DNA of 33,630 nt from Candidatus Parcubacteria bacterium (GCA_026395685.1 JAPLYG010000002.1:1-33630); one strand, 5' to 3'. Counted from the stretch's first letter, positions 1 to 6,873 are shown. The notes: generated by a model from the sequence alone, not told the origin. A program made the numbers and translations.

Positions 1-36
1 ACGCTATGATTTAGATGCCGAATTCTCATGCTAACA

Positions 37-63
37 GCTTAGCACACTTAACGTGTGCTAAGC
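37..63. repeat. Perfect hairpin, 11-bp stem
   Basis: Arms GCTTAGCACAC and GTGTGCTAAGC enclose the loop TTAAC. It lies downstream (on the minus strand) of the 189-1868 gene's terminator, in a gene-free stretch at the window edge. There is no T-run, so it is more likely a palindromic repeat than a terminator. Confidence 0.6.
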
Positions 64-71
64 ACATTCAT

Positions 72-118
72 CCCCGCCTTCGGTCGCGGCTCGCTTCTCG
101 CCGCTCCTTCAGGCGGGG
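72..118. repeat. Nested GC-rich inverted repeat
   Basis: Outer arms CCCCGCCT and AGGCGGGG enclose an inner hairpin (GCGGC/GCCGC around CTCG-rich sequence). It is much more GC-rich than its surroundings and resembles an intergenic REP-like element. No coding frame is evident across it. Copies elsewhere in the genome would confirm a repeat family. Confidence 0.5.
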
Positions 119-134
119 TTTCCTGTTAGGATAT

Positions 135-167
135 AAAAAAAAGGAGCCAAACATGTGGTCTGGCTCC
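135..167 (-). terminator. Rho-independent terminator of the PRTase/LOG gene
   Basis: Read on the minus strand, GGAGCCA and TGGCTCC form a stem around an 11-nt loop and are followed by a run of eight T. It starts 21 bases after the stop codon of the 189-1868 gene. Confidence 0.85.
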
Positions 168-188
168 GTGTAAATTTAATAATTTTGC

Positions 189-1868
189 CTAAGCTTTGGT
201 TATCTCCAAGATAGCCAGAATCGCTTCGGTAACACTGTCACAAATTTTCAAGCTGTAATATTTTTCCCTATCTTTTTGCTCCAGAAAGTAAGCAGGTATT
301 CCACCCCAGCCTTTGATGAGCACAACGGGCTTGCCCAGCTTGAGGGCAAGAAGAATTTCTTTCAAAGTACCTTCGCCTCCGCCAAATGCAAATACCAGCT
401 GAGAATCCCTCACCATTTGTGTGCGCATATCTTCTTTATCCTCGCCTGCAAAAATGACAGGCACGCCTCCGAATGAAGCATCAATCCGGTCTTTTTTATA
501 TCCGGGCTGGTACAAACGAACTTCGGGGACAGCAATACGATTAAGAATTGTCCTGAGAATCATCCCGGGATTTCCCTCTCTAGTACCGGCAAAAAATGAA
601 TGCTGCGGTCCCAGAGTATCAGCGACAAGATCAGCGACTTTCTGCGGGATATCAATATCCCTGCCATTGCCGCTAATAAGGATATTAAAGCCGTTATGTT
701 TTGCTCCGATGGGAATACTTTCAGGCAAATCTGCAAATGAGACAGTAAGCCCAATAAATGGACGCTTTTGCCATTTTGCTGAATATATTATCTTTTGATA
801 CTCTTCTTCTGCTTGCTGACAAAGCTGCTCTTCTTTTTCCAGATCAGCGTTCTTCTTTTTTATGACGCAAATCTGTTCGTCGATGTCGGAAAAATCAAAG
901 ATGTACCCGTCAGGAACATCAAGCAGCAATTTGCGAATTTTTTCAGAAGTTTCTGAAGGGACCTCCACAACCTTGGTACACGAACCCGGTGCATAATCTA
1001 CACCCATAAGCTGGGGATTATCTTCAAATGTCTGATCAGGATTCACACCCCAGTTAATGTTGAGATGATTCTCATGATTGAAACCATTTTCATTGGAGCC
1101 AACAATGCTCCAGCTTTTGAATCCAAGCTTCTGCTGCCACTCCTGCTGATCAAAATATCCGCGTAAAGCCCGGATCTGTCTTCCGCTATCAACCGTGGAA
1201 TCCACAAACAAGACATGCTTTTTGTAAAAAGTTGCCTCATGGACAAAATGATTGAGCTGGTCAACATCGAGCCCTCGTCCGCCCTGATCAACTTTAAGGA
1301 AAAACACCTTTGAATGATTTAACGCACGGCCCAGGATAATCGCCGGCAAACGACCGCCACGGTCAATACCGACAATCACGGTCTGCTTAAGAGAAACAGC
1401 ATGCTCTTTTTTAAGATGTTTTTTGATCTGCCTAAGCAAGGTAGAGTATGGAATTGCACGGGCAATCCGCTCCATCTGGCCGACATTATCCAAGATTGCC
1501 AAGGCGCGCTCATATTCAGCCTTAGAAATACGAATTTTAATCTTATCAATATCAACACGAAAATCTCGCATCAGCGGTATTTTGAAATAATACGAAGACT
1601 TGCCGTTTTTATTCTTACCGCGAGTATAAACGAAGCGAAATACTTGGTTATGCTCATCAATCAGCTTCATTTTTGCCTGATGATCAAGTTCATCAAAGCC
1701 ATCAATGCGCCTACGCTTAATGGTCAGCGGATAATTAAAACCGCGTTTTCCGTCTTCTTCAAATGCCTGCAAAAGACTCCAGTTAGTCGGAGGCAGAGAA
1801 ACGCGCAATTGCTGTGAGACTGACTGACGCAGAGAAAGTCCCGGTCCCATGCTCATGCCAATAGCCAT
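189..1868 (-). CDS. Phosphoribosyltransferase / LOG-like (SLOG fold) fusion protein
   Basis: The 559-residue product appears to join two nucleotide-handling folds. Residues about 165-240 look like a type I phosphoribosyltransferase: IVGIDRGGRLP is followed by the PRPP-loop-like VLFVDSTVDSGRQ at about 219-231. A charged, probably helical linker follows (about 334-360). Residues about 370-555 resemble the LOG/lysine-decarboxylase-like Rossmann family, with GGGEGTLKE at about 496-504 matching its GGxGTxxE nucleotide-binding motif. The first about 150 residues are unrecognised. The ORF track starts at TTG 1976, but that TTG lies in a TTGACA promoter box; ATG 1868 has AAGGAGC six bases upstream and is preferred. 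The second acidic residue of the PRPP loop is Ser (VDS rather than VDD). A role in nucleotide or base salvage, or nucleotide sensing, is inference; substrate unknown. Confidence 0.7.
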   Translation of the reverse strand: MAIGMSMGPGLSLRQSVSQQLRVSLPPTNWSLLQAFEEDGKRGFNYPLTIKRRRIDGFDELDHQAKMKLIDEHNQVFRFVYTRGKNKNGKSSYYFKIPLMRDFRVDIDKIKIRISKAEYERALAILDNVGQMERIARAIPYSTLLRQIKKHLKKEHAVSLKQTVIVGIDRGGRLPAIILGRALNHSKVFFLKVDQGGRGLDVDQLNHFVHEATFYKKHVLFVDSTVDSGRQIRALRGYFDQQEWQQKLGFKSWSIVGSNENGFNHENHLNINWGVNPDQTFEDNPQLMGVDYAPGSCTKVVEVPSETSEKIRKLLLDVPDGYIFDFSDIDEQICVIKKKNADLEKEEQLCQQAEEEYQKIIYSAKWQKRPFIGLTVSFADLPESIPIGAKHNGFNILISGNGRDIDIPQKVADLVADTLGPQHSFFAGTREGNPGMILRTILNRIAVPEVRLYQPGYKKDRIDASFGGVPVIFAGEDKEDMRTQMVRDSQLVFAFGGGEGTLKEILLALKLGKPVVLIKGWGGIPAYFLEQKDREKYYSLKICDSVTEAILAILEITKA

Positions 1869-1947
1869 AAAATGCTCCTTTGGTTCAATTTTCAAGCTAC
1901 TACGAAACCCTCGCAGCAGGGATAAATCTACCAGAAACTGATTGTTC

Positions 1948-1976
1948 AACTTACCAAATTTTCCGTTGTATGTCAA
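1948..1976 (-). promoter_or_regulatory. Promoter of the PRTase/LOG gene
   Basis: TTGACA (1971-1976), a 17-nt spacer ending in TGG (extended -10 TGn) and TAAGTT (1948-1953). It lies about 80 bases upstream of the chosen ATG at 1868, which supports that start over the TTG at 1976. Confidence 0.65.
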
Positions 1977-2040
1977 TGGTAAATAATAATAATCTTGCTA
2001 CACAAAAAGACAGAAATCCTGGTGAATTCCTGCCTTTATC

Positions 2041-2127
2041 TGGTGCGGGCGAGAGGACTTGAACCTCCACGAGATTGCTCCCACTTGCTCCTAAGGCAAG
2101 CGCCTATGCCAATTCGGCTACGCCCGC
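2041..2127 (-). tRNA. tRNA-Leu (anticodon TAG)
   Basis: On the minus strand the acceptor stem GCGGGCG/CGCCCGC is perfect. The D arm, the anticodon arm CTTGC-CTTAGGA-GCAAG (anticodon TAG), a long class II variable arm and the T arm GGTTCAAGTCC follow. The discriminator is A and CCA is genomically encoded (2041-2043), unlike the neighbouring tRNA-Leu(CAG). Its first 10 bases overlap the 3' end of the LAGLIDADG ORF, whose stop codon lies inside the tRNA. Confidence 0.95.
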
Positions 2128-2750
2128 ATGAAAGGCTCAGCTTTTAAAAATTTCCGTCTCAAATATGGTGAAGCTTTATCTTTATATATATTTTTAAGAA
2201 GCCTCAAAGAATCTTTAGACCCATAACATAATATATTTACCCCCTTACCTTTCTCAATCCAACCGCCGGCTAATTTTAAAATTTTAGCATTCCCAGCTTT
2301 AAGCCAGATCAAAAACTGATTACTTGCAGAAGCTATTCTGACTCTTAATTGCGGGAATTGACTTTCGGGATGCTTGAAACAATGTATATTCCCATCCCCA
2401 TCTATGCAGCCCCGCAAAAAATCTTTAAAATATTTGTCTGGTATTTTTAAACTGCCTAAAATCTTGGACTTATTTGGCATCAGGCCGATTGAAAGCAGAA
2501 AACGATAAAAATTTATATCGCCGAACTGTACCACAAAATACTTTTTATCTCCGCCATCTCCTCGTGACTTTCTGCCTATTTTATTTGATAATCCCAAAAT
2601 CCTTTTAAATAGTGCTGCTAATTCTAAATCCTTGGAAGTAAAATGCAAATGCCGTCCGTCTGGAGACAGATTGCCGTCAGTAGCCATTAAACCGATTACA
2701 TAGGCAAAATCCGGCGACCAGGAATTTTTTACATTAGATAAGGGTTTCAT
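2118..2750 (-). CDS. LAGLIDADG homing endonuclease family protein
   Basis: The 210-residue protein carries two LAGLIDADG helices: FAYVIGLMATDGN near residue 15 and FKDFLRGCIDGDGN near residue 108, each ending in the catalytic-type acidic residue. It is therefore a single-chain, pseudo-symmetric DNA endonuclease of the kind found in introns or as free-standing homing genes. It ends ten bases inside tRNA-Leu(TAG) and begins 18 bases after a 5' tRNA-Leu fragment, so it sits precisely among tRNA-Leu sequences. There is too little room outside the ORF for a group I catalytic core, so a free-standing homing gene or the remains of an insertion is more likely than an active intron. There is no Shine-Dalgarno; TATAAT lies six bases before the ATG, so the mRNA may be leaderless. 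Confidence 0.85.
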   Translation of the reverse strand: MKPLSNVKNSWSPDFAYVIGLMATDGNLSPDGRHLHFTSKDLELAALFKRILGLSNKIGRKSRGDGGDKKYFVVQFGDINFYRFLLSIGLMPNKSKILGSLKIPDKYFKDFLRGCIDGDGNIHCFKHPESQFPQLRVRIASASNQFLIWLKAGNAKILKLAGGWIEKGKGVNILCYGSKDSLRLLKNIYKDKASPYLRRKFLKAEPFMRA

Positions 2751-2756
2751 TATTTG

Positions 2757-2784
2757 ATTATATCACACTAAGCCTAGATGTGCA
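2757..2784 (-). promoter_or_regulatory. Possible leaderless promoter of the LAGLIDADG gene
   Basis: TGA-TATAAT (extended -10; hexamer 2757-2762) stands six bases before ATG 2750, with a weak -35-like TGCACA (2779-2784, 16-nt spacer) inside the tRNA-Leu fragment. Transcription would begin at or next to the start codon. Confidence 0.4.
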
Positions 2785-2805
2785 TACCAATTTCGCCACG
2801 TCCCC
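2768..2805 (-). pseudogene. 5' half of a tRNA-Leu gene (fragment)
   Basis: On the minus strand GGGGACG, TG and GCGAAATTGGTA match the acceptor 5' strand and D arm of leucine tRNAs (compare tRNA-Leu(CAG) just upstream). The similarity runs on through CTAGGCTTAG, which resembles a 27-31 stem plus anticodon TAG, then stops. No CGTCCCC acceptor 3' strand or T arm follows. The D/anticodon boundary has about one extra base relative to the intact tRNAs. I read it as a truncated or decayed tRNA gene cut at the anticodon next to the LAGLIDADG ORF. Confidence 0.6.
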
Positions 2806-2908
2806 TTGATTTCGGCTATCGTTATTCGGTATCGAAGTTCGTTTCGGTTGTCGGTTATCGTATAACGTAACGGAAAACGAAACCGATTTACGTTAAACGT
2901 ATAAAAAG

Positions 2909-2990
2909 TGCCGAGGAGGGGATTTGAACCCCTATGCCTTGCGGCGCTGGAACCTGAATCCAGTGCGTCTACCAGTTTCGCCACCTCGGC
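2909..2990 (-). tRNA. tRNA-Leu (anticodon CAG)
   Basis: This is an 82-base class II tRNA on the minus strand: acceptor GCCGAGG/CCTCGGC, D arm GCG...CGC, anticodon arm CTGGA-TTCAGGT-TCCAG, variable arm, T arm AGGGG-TTCAAAT-CCCCT and discriminator A. CCA is not encoded (the next bases are CTT). The ORF called over it (MAKLVDALDSG...) is the usual false ORF from a tRNA-Leu. Its first seven bases are half of a 34-bp palindrome that extends into the leader. Confidence 0.95.
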
Positions 2991-3017
2991 CTGTCGCTCG
3001 CGAGCGACAGGCCGAGG
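2984..3017. repeat. 34-bp perfect palindrome across the 5' end of tRNA-Leu(CAG)
   Basis: The arm CCTCGGCCTGTCGCTCG (2984-3000) is followed directly by its exact reverse complement (3001-3017), with no spacer. The outer seven bases of one arm are the 5' acceptor strand of the tRNA, so the leader carries a second copy of CCTCGGC that could pair with the tRNA 5' end in place of the true 3' acceptor strand. Its length matches the palindromes at 15112 and 19407. Confidence 0.9.
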
Positions 3018-3061
3018 CCAATCACTGCAAGTTAAGTCCTAAATTAAATTCATAACCAACC

Positions 3062-3430
3062 TTACGACGTCGCCTGATAAATCGCATTTAGCAAAAACTG
3101 CGCAATTGAATAAGAAGTAACCATAATGACCAACCCGATGGTTGCCTGAATAATTGTATCTTTCGCCAGCTTAACTTTTTCCTCATTACCCAAGGCTACC
3201 ATCCAGGTAACACCTGCATACAAAAAAATTCCTACCAAAAAAATCCCGGCAAGACCGATAAAAACGTTAATAATTCTGGAAACAATAACTTCCAAATTAC
3301 CGGATGGCAAAACAGTATAATCACCAAAAATATCCAGCCCATCCATATAAGTGCTTTCCTGCGCAAAAATTGCCTGAGGCCAAAATATTAAATTTAACAA
3401 TAAAATAATGAATATAATCTTCTTTTTCAT
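3062..3430 (-). CDS. Pilin-like small membrane protein (Mbov_0395 / TrbC-VirB2-like)
   Basis: The 122-residue protein has an N-terminal signal peptide (KKKIIFIILLLNLIFWPQAIFAQ, cleavage probable after the AQ region). Two long hydrophobic helices follow, about 50-75 (VIVSRIINVFIGLAGIFLVG) and about 90-115, joined by a short polar loop with GNEEKVKLAKD. This is the architecture of VirB2/TrbC-type pilins and of the Mbov_0395 pilin-like family often annotated in Patescibacteria. It probably sits in the cytoplasmic membrane or is built into a surface structure. No other secretion genes are visible here. No Shine-Dalgarno precedes ATG 3430. The gene runs toward tRNA-Leu(CAG), 71 bases away, with no terminator between, so they may be cotranscribed. 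Confidence 0.75.
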   Translation of the reverse strand: MKKKIIFIILLLNLIFWPQAIFAQESTYMDGLDIFGDYTVLPSGNLEVIVSRIINVFIGLAGIFLVGIFLYAGVTWMVALGNEEKVKLAKDTIIQATIGLVIMVTSYSIAQFLLNAIYQATS

Positions 3431-3561
3431 AAGCTTAAAATTGAATAAACCTGCTTAAAATTTATCAAAATTAACCTAAACTGTCAATGATAATCTTTTT
3501 AATAATTGAAAAATATAGTATAATTGATTTATCGTTTTAAATTCTTAACTATAAAATATCT

Positions 3562-3840
3562 ATGATCCAAGAAAAATTTGTCTGCCCATTTTGCGGCTTT
3601 GAATCAAACGGCTCCGGCCTCTGTCCAAGCTGTGATGAAAACTTACAAAAAGTCTGCAATTGCGGTTCCGGAAAATATTCAGCTGATTGCTGCATGCTCA
3701 ATCAAGAGCCAGACGAGAGCGAAAAATTAATTAAAGCAGAAGTTGCCAGCGAAACCTTGAAAGAGTTGGCAGAGAAAGAAGAAAAAGAGCTGAAAGAGGA
3801 AGAAGAACTGTCTAATGTCAAAGAAGTTGATGAAGAATAA
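3562..3840 (+). CDS. Small zinc-ribbon / SEC-C-motif-like protein
   Basis: The 92-residue protein begins with a zinc ribbon (CPFCG...CPSC, residues about 8-24). A second cysteine cluster follows, CNCGSGKYSADCC (about 32-45), close to the SEC-C consensus CxCxSGKxxxxCC known from the SecA tail and many small proteins. The C-terminal half is a Lys/Glu-rich, strongly acidic helix. Metal binding is a confident reading; a partner (ribosome or protein targeting, as for other SEC-C proteins) is inference. There is no Shine-Dalgarno. A -10-like TATAAT lies at 3519-3524 and TATAAA six bases before the ATG. A strong terminator follows at 3851. Confidence 0.75.
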   Translation: MIQEKFVCPFCGFESNGSGLCPSCDENLQKVCNCGSGKYSADCCMLNQEPDESEKLIKAEVASETLKELAEKEEKELKEEEELSNVKEVDEE

Positions 3841-3850
3841 AATATACCCT

Positions 3851-3881
3851 AAAAAACTGCGCGGCACTGCGCAGTTTTTTT
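3851..3881 (+). terminator. Rho-independent terminator
   Basis: The 12-bp stem AAAAAACTGCGC/GCGCAGTTTTTT with loop GGCACT runs into a T-tract, 10 bases after the stop of the zinc-ribbon/SEC-C gene. Confidence 0.9.
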
Positions 3882-3907
3882 CATTATCTTAAAACCATGG
3901 TCAGGGG

Positions 3908-3936
3908 TTGACAATTTAATATTTCTATGATAAATA
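3908..3936 (+). promoter_or_regulatory. Promoter of the 3984 gene
   Basis: TTGACA (3908-3913), a 17-nt spacer ending in TGA, and TAAATA (3931-3936): the TTGACA-N14-TGn-hexamer form seen before several cassette genes of this window. Confidence 0.7.
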
Positions 3937-3983
3937 TTAATAAATTAGTTAAATAAACAACAAACCCTAGACAGGAGGAAACA

Positions 3984-4565
3984 ATGACCATCGAGCTGAA
4001 AGTAACGCTAGGACCTGGTGGCAAGTCAATTTCTCTAGGGCAAAAAGATGACAGCCGGTATCAACGCATTGCCGAGCAGTTAATACCTTTTGCCAGCCAA
4101 GACCGTGATCAAGACGGGAATATCATGTATCTGATTGAAAGATTGCATCAGGTCTTTGAAGGCCTAAAAATCAATACGGCTGAAATACCCATTATGATTG
4201 AAAAAGGATTTTTGGAAATCAATGACAAGCATCCTGAAAGCTTTTATGTGCACCTTAAAGGCAAGCCTAGCGAAGAGCTACCTGCACTAAAAACTAAAAC
4301 ATTACAAAGGCTTGCCAAGAGGCTGTATAAACGAGCATTGAAAGAAGAAAATTCCGAACTACGCTATCTATCCCGTTACCTGATTGAAATCTACCTTTCT
4401 AAATGGCTTCGCGATGCCGATGTTGTCATTCCCCAGCTAAAAGGCAAGGGGTACCTGAGGGAAAAGAAAAACGGGACACCCAATCCCGATTCCCAACAAA
4501 AATTTTTCTACATCTTTAGCACCCAAAAACAAAGCCGAACCTTTATGGACAAAAAGATTGTCTAA
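3984..4565 (+). CDS. Hypothetical protein, self-contained cassette gene
   Basis: The 193-residue soluble protein is not recognised. It is mixed alpha/beta with no cysteines, signal peptide or membrane segment. The middle (about 100-140) is strongly helical and basic (LQRLAKRLYKRALKEENSEL). The C-terminal part (VVIPQLKGKGYLREKKNG) has the spacing of a winged-helix wing, but this is only suggestive. ATG 3984 is secured by AGGAGG at 3973-3978. The gene has its own TTGACA/extended -10 promoter and its own terminator, so it is a monocistronic unit, and its codons are more G+C-rich than those of uvrA or smc. It converges on the 4645 gene. Confidence 0.8.
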   Translation: MTIELKVTLGPGGKSISLGQKDDSRYQRIAEQLIPFASQDRDQDGNIMYLIERLHQVFEGLKINTAEIPIMIEKGFLEINDKHPESFYVHLKGKPSEELPALKTKTLQRLAKRLYKRALKEENSELRYLSRYLIEIYLSKWLRDADVVIPQLKGKGYLREKKNGTPNPDSQQKFFYIFSTQKQSRTFMDKKIV

Positions 4566-4573
4566 GTATTGCC

Positions 4574-4604
4574 AAACCCTCTGCCACGCGGAGGGTTTTT
4601 TTTA
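4574..4604 (+). terminator. Rho-independent terminator of the 3984 gene
   Basis: The stem AAACCCTC/GAGGGTTT with a 9-nt loop is followed by an eight-base T-run, starting nine bases after the stop codon. Confidence 0.88.
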
Positions 4605-4608
4605 TTAG

Positions 4609-4638
4609 AAAAGGCCCTCCTGAAAGCAGGAGAGCCTT
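4609..4638 (-). terminator. Rho-independent terminator of the 4645/5640 pair
   Basis: On the minus strand AAGGCTCTCCTG and CAGGAGGGCCTT form a 12-bp stem with one mismatch and loop CTTT, then TTTTC. It lies directly after the 4645 stop, tail to tail with the terminator of the convergent gene. Confidence 0.82.
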
Positions 4639-4644
4639 GTTGTT

Positions 4645-5643
4645 TTAGCAATTTTTCAATCTTTCGTGGAAATGCTCGACGAGCGAGGCAAAGTAGCTGC
4701 GCTCGGCCATAACCAAGGCCGGGCTTTTGGAGCCGCTGCCCAGCATATTGCTTTTGGCCCGGCTCAGCATCTGCGAGCACTGTTCGCGTTCTTCCGCCGG
4801 CAAACTCTTGAGCATCTCGACGCCGAAAGCATCGAAGAGCTTTACGACTTTAAGCTCAGCGGTCGGGACATCTTTTTCACCAGACAAACGAACCTGGCTG
4901 AAATTTGCACCGCTGCTGGAAATCCAGCTCAGGACGTGAAGTTGGCGGGATGATAACCATCTTCCGTTAAGTTCACCTGACTGTTCCAGCAACTCGCTGA
5001 CAAACTCATCCAGTGAATGGGTAAGAAAAGGACGATTGCCGCAATTTTCGCAAATCGCCACATCAATATTCATCACCTGACCGTTAACACCCACGGGATG
5101 TCCGCAATTACGGCAAGTCATGGGATAAACCATGTGGTCAAAATCCCAATTGCCTTTGGGCTCGATGCCGTGCAATTGCAGCCAGTTCAGCTTTTCCCCA
5201 TCCACGGGGCCAAGAAGATCAAACTGATCAAATCGCCCCATGTCCACCAGCTCTTGCAAGTTGCGATCCTTGTAAATCTCCCATCTGATTGGAGACATCG
5301 CATGGTTTGCCTTAAGATTACCAAGGGCAATCCTGATTGCATCATCATCATTGAGACAAGTGAGAACGGGTCGGTCACTTCTCCGATTATCGGTATTCAA
5401 GACAAATTTTAATGTCCTCTTCTTGCCCCCAGCGGGTTCGAAATAGCACATGTAAGAGAAAGGAAGATGTTCAGCCGAATAGGCATCACGGTATCTTCGA
5501 ATCTGGGATGCCATGACCTCGGGCGTAGGCAGGCAGGAAAGAGCCAAGCCATACCCCATTAAATCTGCCGGCCAGCAGGGAATCTGGGGAAGTCCGGATT
5601 GGACTTTGGCCAAATATTCTTGGCGACGCGCTAACCCGTTCAT
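4645..5643 (-). CDS. Zinc-ribbon orphan protein, second of a paralogous pair
   Basis: The 332-residue protein is not recognised. It shares a block of about 60 residues with the upstream gene 5640-6749: MSPIRWEIYKDRNLQ, GRFDQFDL and GNWDFDHM here correspond to MSGIGWEIYQDSALQ, GRYDQYDL and GDWDFDSF there. Directly after the block comes a probable zinc ribbon, CRNCG...CENCG (residues about 173-200). The C-terminal third is helical with no obvious motif. Its ATG overlaps the TGA of the upstream paralogue (ATGA), with its own Shine-Dalgarno AGAGGAGG inside that gene, so the two are translationally coupled. Codon use is clearly G+C-richer than in the uvr genes. No function can be assigned; a soluble nucleic-acid- or protein-binding role would be guesswork. 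Confidence 0.8.
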   Translation of the reverse strand: MNGLARRQEYLAKVQSGLPQIPCWPADLMGYGLALSCLPTPEVMASQIRRYRDAYSAEHLPFSYMCYFEPAGGKKRTLKFVLNTDNRRSDRPVLTCLNDDDAIRIALGNLKANHAMSPIRWEIYKDRNLQELVDMGRFDQFDLLGPVDGEKLNWLQLHGIEPKGNWDFDHMVYPMTCRNCGHPVGVNGQVMNIDVAICENCGNRPFLTHSLDEFVSELLEQSGELNGRWLSSRQLHVLSWISSSGANFSQVRLSGEKDVPTAELKVVKLFDAFGVEMLKSLPAEEREQCSQMLSRAKSNMLGSGSKSPALVMAERSYFASLVEHFHERLKNC

Positions 5644-6749
5644 ATTGCTTCCTCCTCTGCGGTTGGGTGAAAGTTTGCATCTAGATAGGCCTGATACCTA
5701 TACAATATATCAATCAACTGCATAATAAAAGGAATTAGCGTTGACTCCATGGCTTTCCTCATAATTGTTTGAAACTCGAGGGCTGTCTTTGACATCGTTA
5801 GTGACAACCCTGCGAAATAGGAGTCAAACATCTCTGCTTGCACCTGGACATCTATCCAGTTAAAACTTGTATCTTCGCGCGTACCGATAACAGCCAACAT
5901 TTTTTCCGTTTCCTGCTGCAAATGGTCAAAAATCTGTTCACTACCTTTGCAACGGGATAAGGCATAAAAAATTGACTGCTGGTAGAGCTTGGGCATGCAG
6001 TCCATAGAAGATCCATCAACCATCTTTAGCATCTTATCAAAGTAATCCTGATCAAGCACATAATAGGACATGGCCTGATAGATCAGAAATGTCGAAAGGT
6101 CAATCAAATCGCTCAGAGAAAACCCTTTACGCACTGCTTGTACTGATTTCAGCAGTGAATAGCGCATAACCTTCTTAAGGTAAATTCTCTGTATTCTGTC
6201 AGGCTCAAAACATTTTCTCTGGCAAATAGGGCATTTGTACTCAACTGTTAAATCATGATGGCTTTTTAAAGGATGCATTTCATTGCAAAAGCCCAAGAGC
6301 AAGAATGAGTCAAAATCCCAATCTCCATGGGGATAAATGTTCTGACTCACAAGAGATTCCCGCTCCTTTGGATCGTGGCTATTCCATAAATCATATTGGT
6401 CATAGCGTCCTCTATCAAGGCAGCCTTGCAAAGCAGAATCCTGATAAATCTCCCAGCCGATTCCGCTCATATTTGCCTTAGTTGCCCAGTTTCCAATCAG
6501 GATTTTGACTGCCAGCAAACTATTAATCGTTTTACCGATAAGAATATCAGAAAAACGATCAGCAGTATTATAATCGTTAACCAGACGCACACAAACTTGA
6601 TTTTTAGGTAAAGTTTGCAGATAAAATCTGGTTACTATGCTGCAATTATCATAACGCAGCAAGGCACACATCTTTGAAAGAAAATGAGGTTCTTGACCAG
6701 AAGTTAAAGCCTTTGGTTGGCTAACAATAGATAAATCAGTGATCTCCAT
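5640..6749 (-). CDS. Zinc-ribbon orphan protein, first of a paralogous pair
   Basis: The 369-residue protein is related to its downstream neighbour through a central block (GIGWEIYQD, DRGRYDQYDLW, HGDWDFDSF, residues about 95-160). A cysteine/histidine ribbon follows (C-x-E-x-H, then CPICQRKC, about 170-200). The C-terminal half is helical and has no counterpart in the neighbour, so the pair has diverged outside the shared block. ATG 6749 follows AGAGGAGG by seven bases. The promoter at 6807-6835 (TTGACA, TGT, TAAGTT) drives both genes, and the shared terminator at 4609 ends the transcript. No signal peptide or membrane helix is visible. Function unknown. Confidence 0.8.
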   Translation of the reverse strand: MEITDLSIVSQPKALTSGQEPHFLSKMCALLRYDNCSIVTRFYLQTLPKNQVCVRLVNDYNTADRFSDILIGKTINSLLAVKILIGNWATKANMSGIGWEIYQDSALQGCLDRGRYDQYDLWNSHDPKERESLVSQNIYPHGDWDFDSFLLLGFCNEMHPLKSHHDLTVEYKCPICQRKCFEPDRIQRIYLKKVMRYSLLKSVQAVRKGFSLSDLIDLSTFLIYQAMSYYVLDQDYFDKMLKMVDGSSMDCMPKLYQQSIFYALSRCKGSEQIFDHLQQETEKMLAVIGTREDTSFNWIDVQVQAEMFDSYFAGLSLTMSKTALEFQTIMRKAMESTLIPFIMQLIDILYRYQAYLDANFHPTAEEEAI

Positions 6750-6806
6750 ATCAACCTCCTCTTTTTCCTAGAACTATTTGATTTACAAAGAACCAGACAA
6801 TAGCTT

Positions 6807-6835
6807 AACTTAACAAAAAAATAGACCTTTGTCAA
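6807..6835 (-). promoter_or_regulatory. Promoter of the 5640/4645 operon
   Basis: TTGACA (6830-6835), N14, TGT, TAAGTT (6807-6812): 17-nt spacer with extended -10. The -35 box stands three bases from the terminator hairpin that ends uvrC transcription. Confidence 0.75.
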
Positions 6836-6838
6836 GAG

Positions 6839-6864
6839 AAAACCCCGACAACTGCCGGGGTTTT
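6839..6864 (-). terminator. Rho-independent terminator downstream of uvrC
   Basis: On the minus strand the 9-bp stem AAAACCCCG/CGGGGTTTT has an 8-nt loop and the T-run is part of the stem. It follows the double-hairpin element after uvrC and sits beside the next promoter. It could work in both directions. Confidence 0.75.
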
Positions 6865-6873
6865 TCTTATAAA

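Noticed and set aside
1401-1817. Long plus-strand ORFs opposite the PRTase/LOG gene (and similar shadows opposite uvrA, hppA and the exporters)
   Set aside because: They are antisense shadows without ribosome sites or recognisable motifs, fully inside well-supported genes.
2118-2805. Group I intron in a tRNA-Leu carrying the LAGLIDADG gene
   Set aside because: The ORF fills nearly the whole interval, leaving no room for a catalytic core, and no 3' exon with CGTCCCC or a matching anticodon stem was found.
2811-2907. Quasi-repetitive TATCG/CGGTT sequence between the two tRNA-Leu sequences
   Set aside because: Several short inverted matches exist but none forms a clean stem or repeat unit by eye; no call is justified.
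2763-2984. ORF MAKLVDALDSGSSAARHRG... on the minus strand
   Set aside because: It is the translation of tRNA-Leu(CAG) and the tRNA-Leu fragment; such MAKLVDALDSG frames are typical false ORFs over leucine tRNAs.
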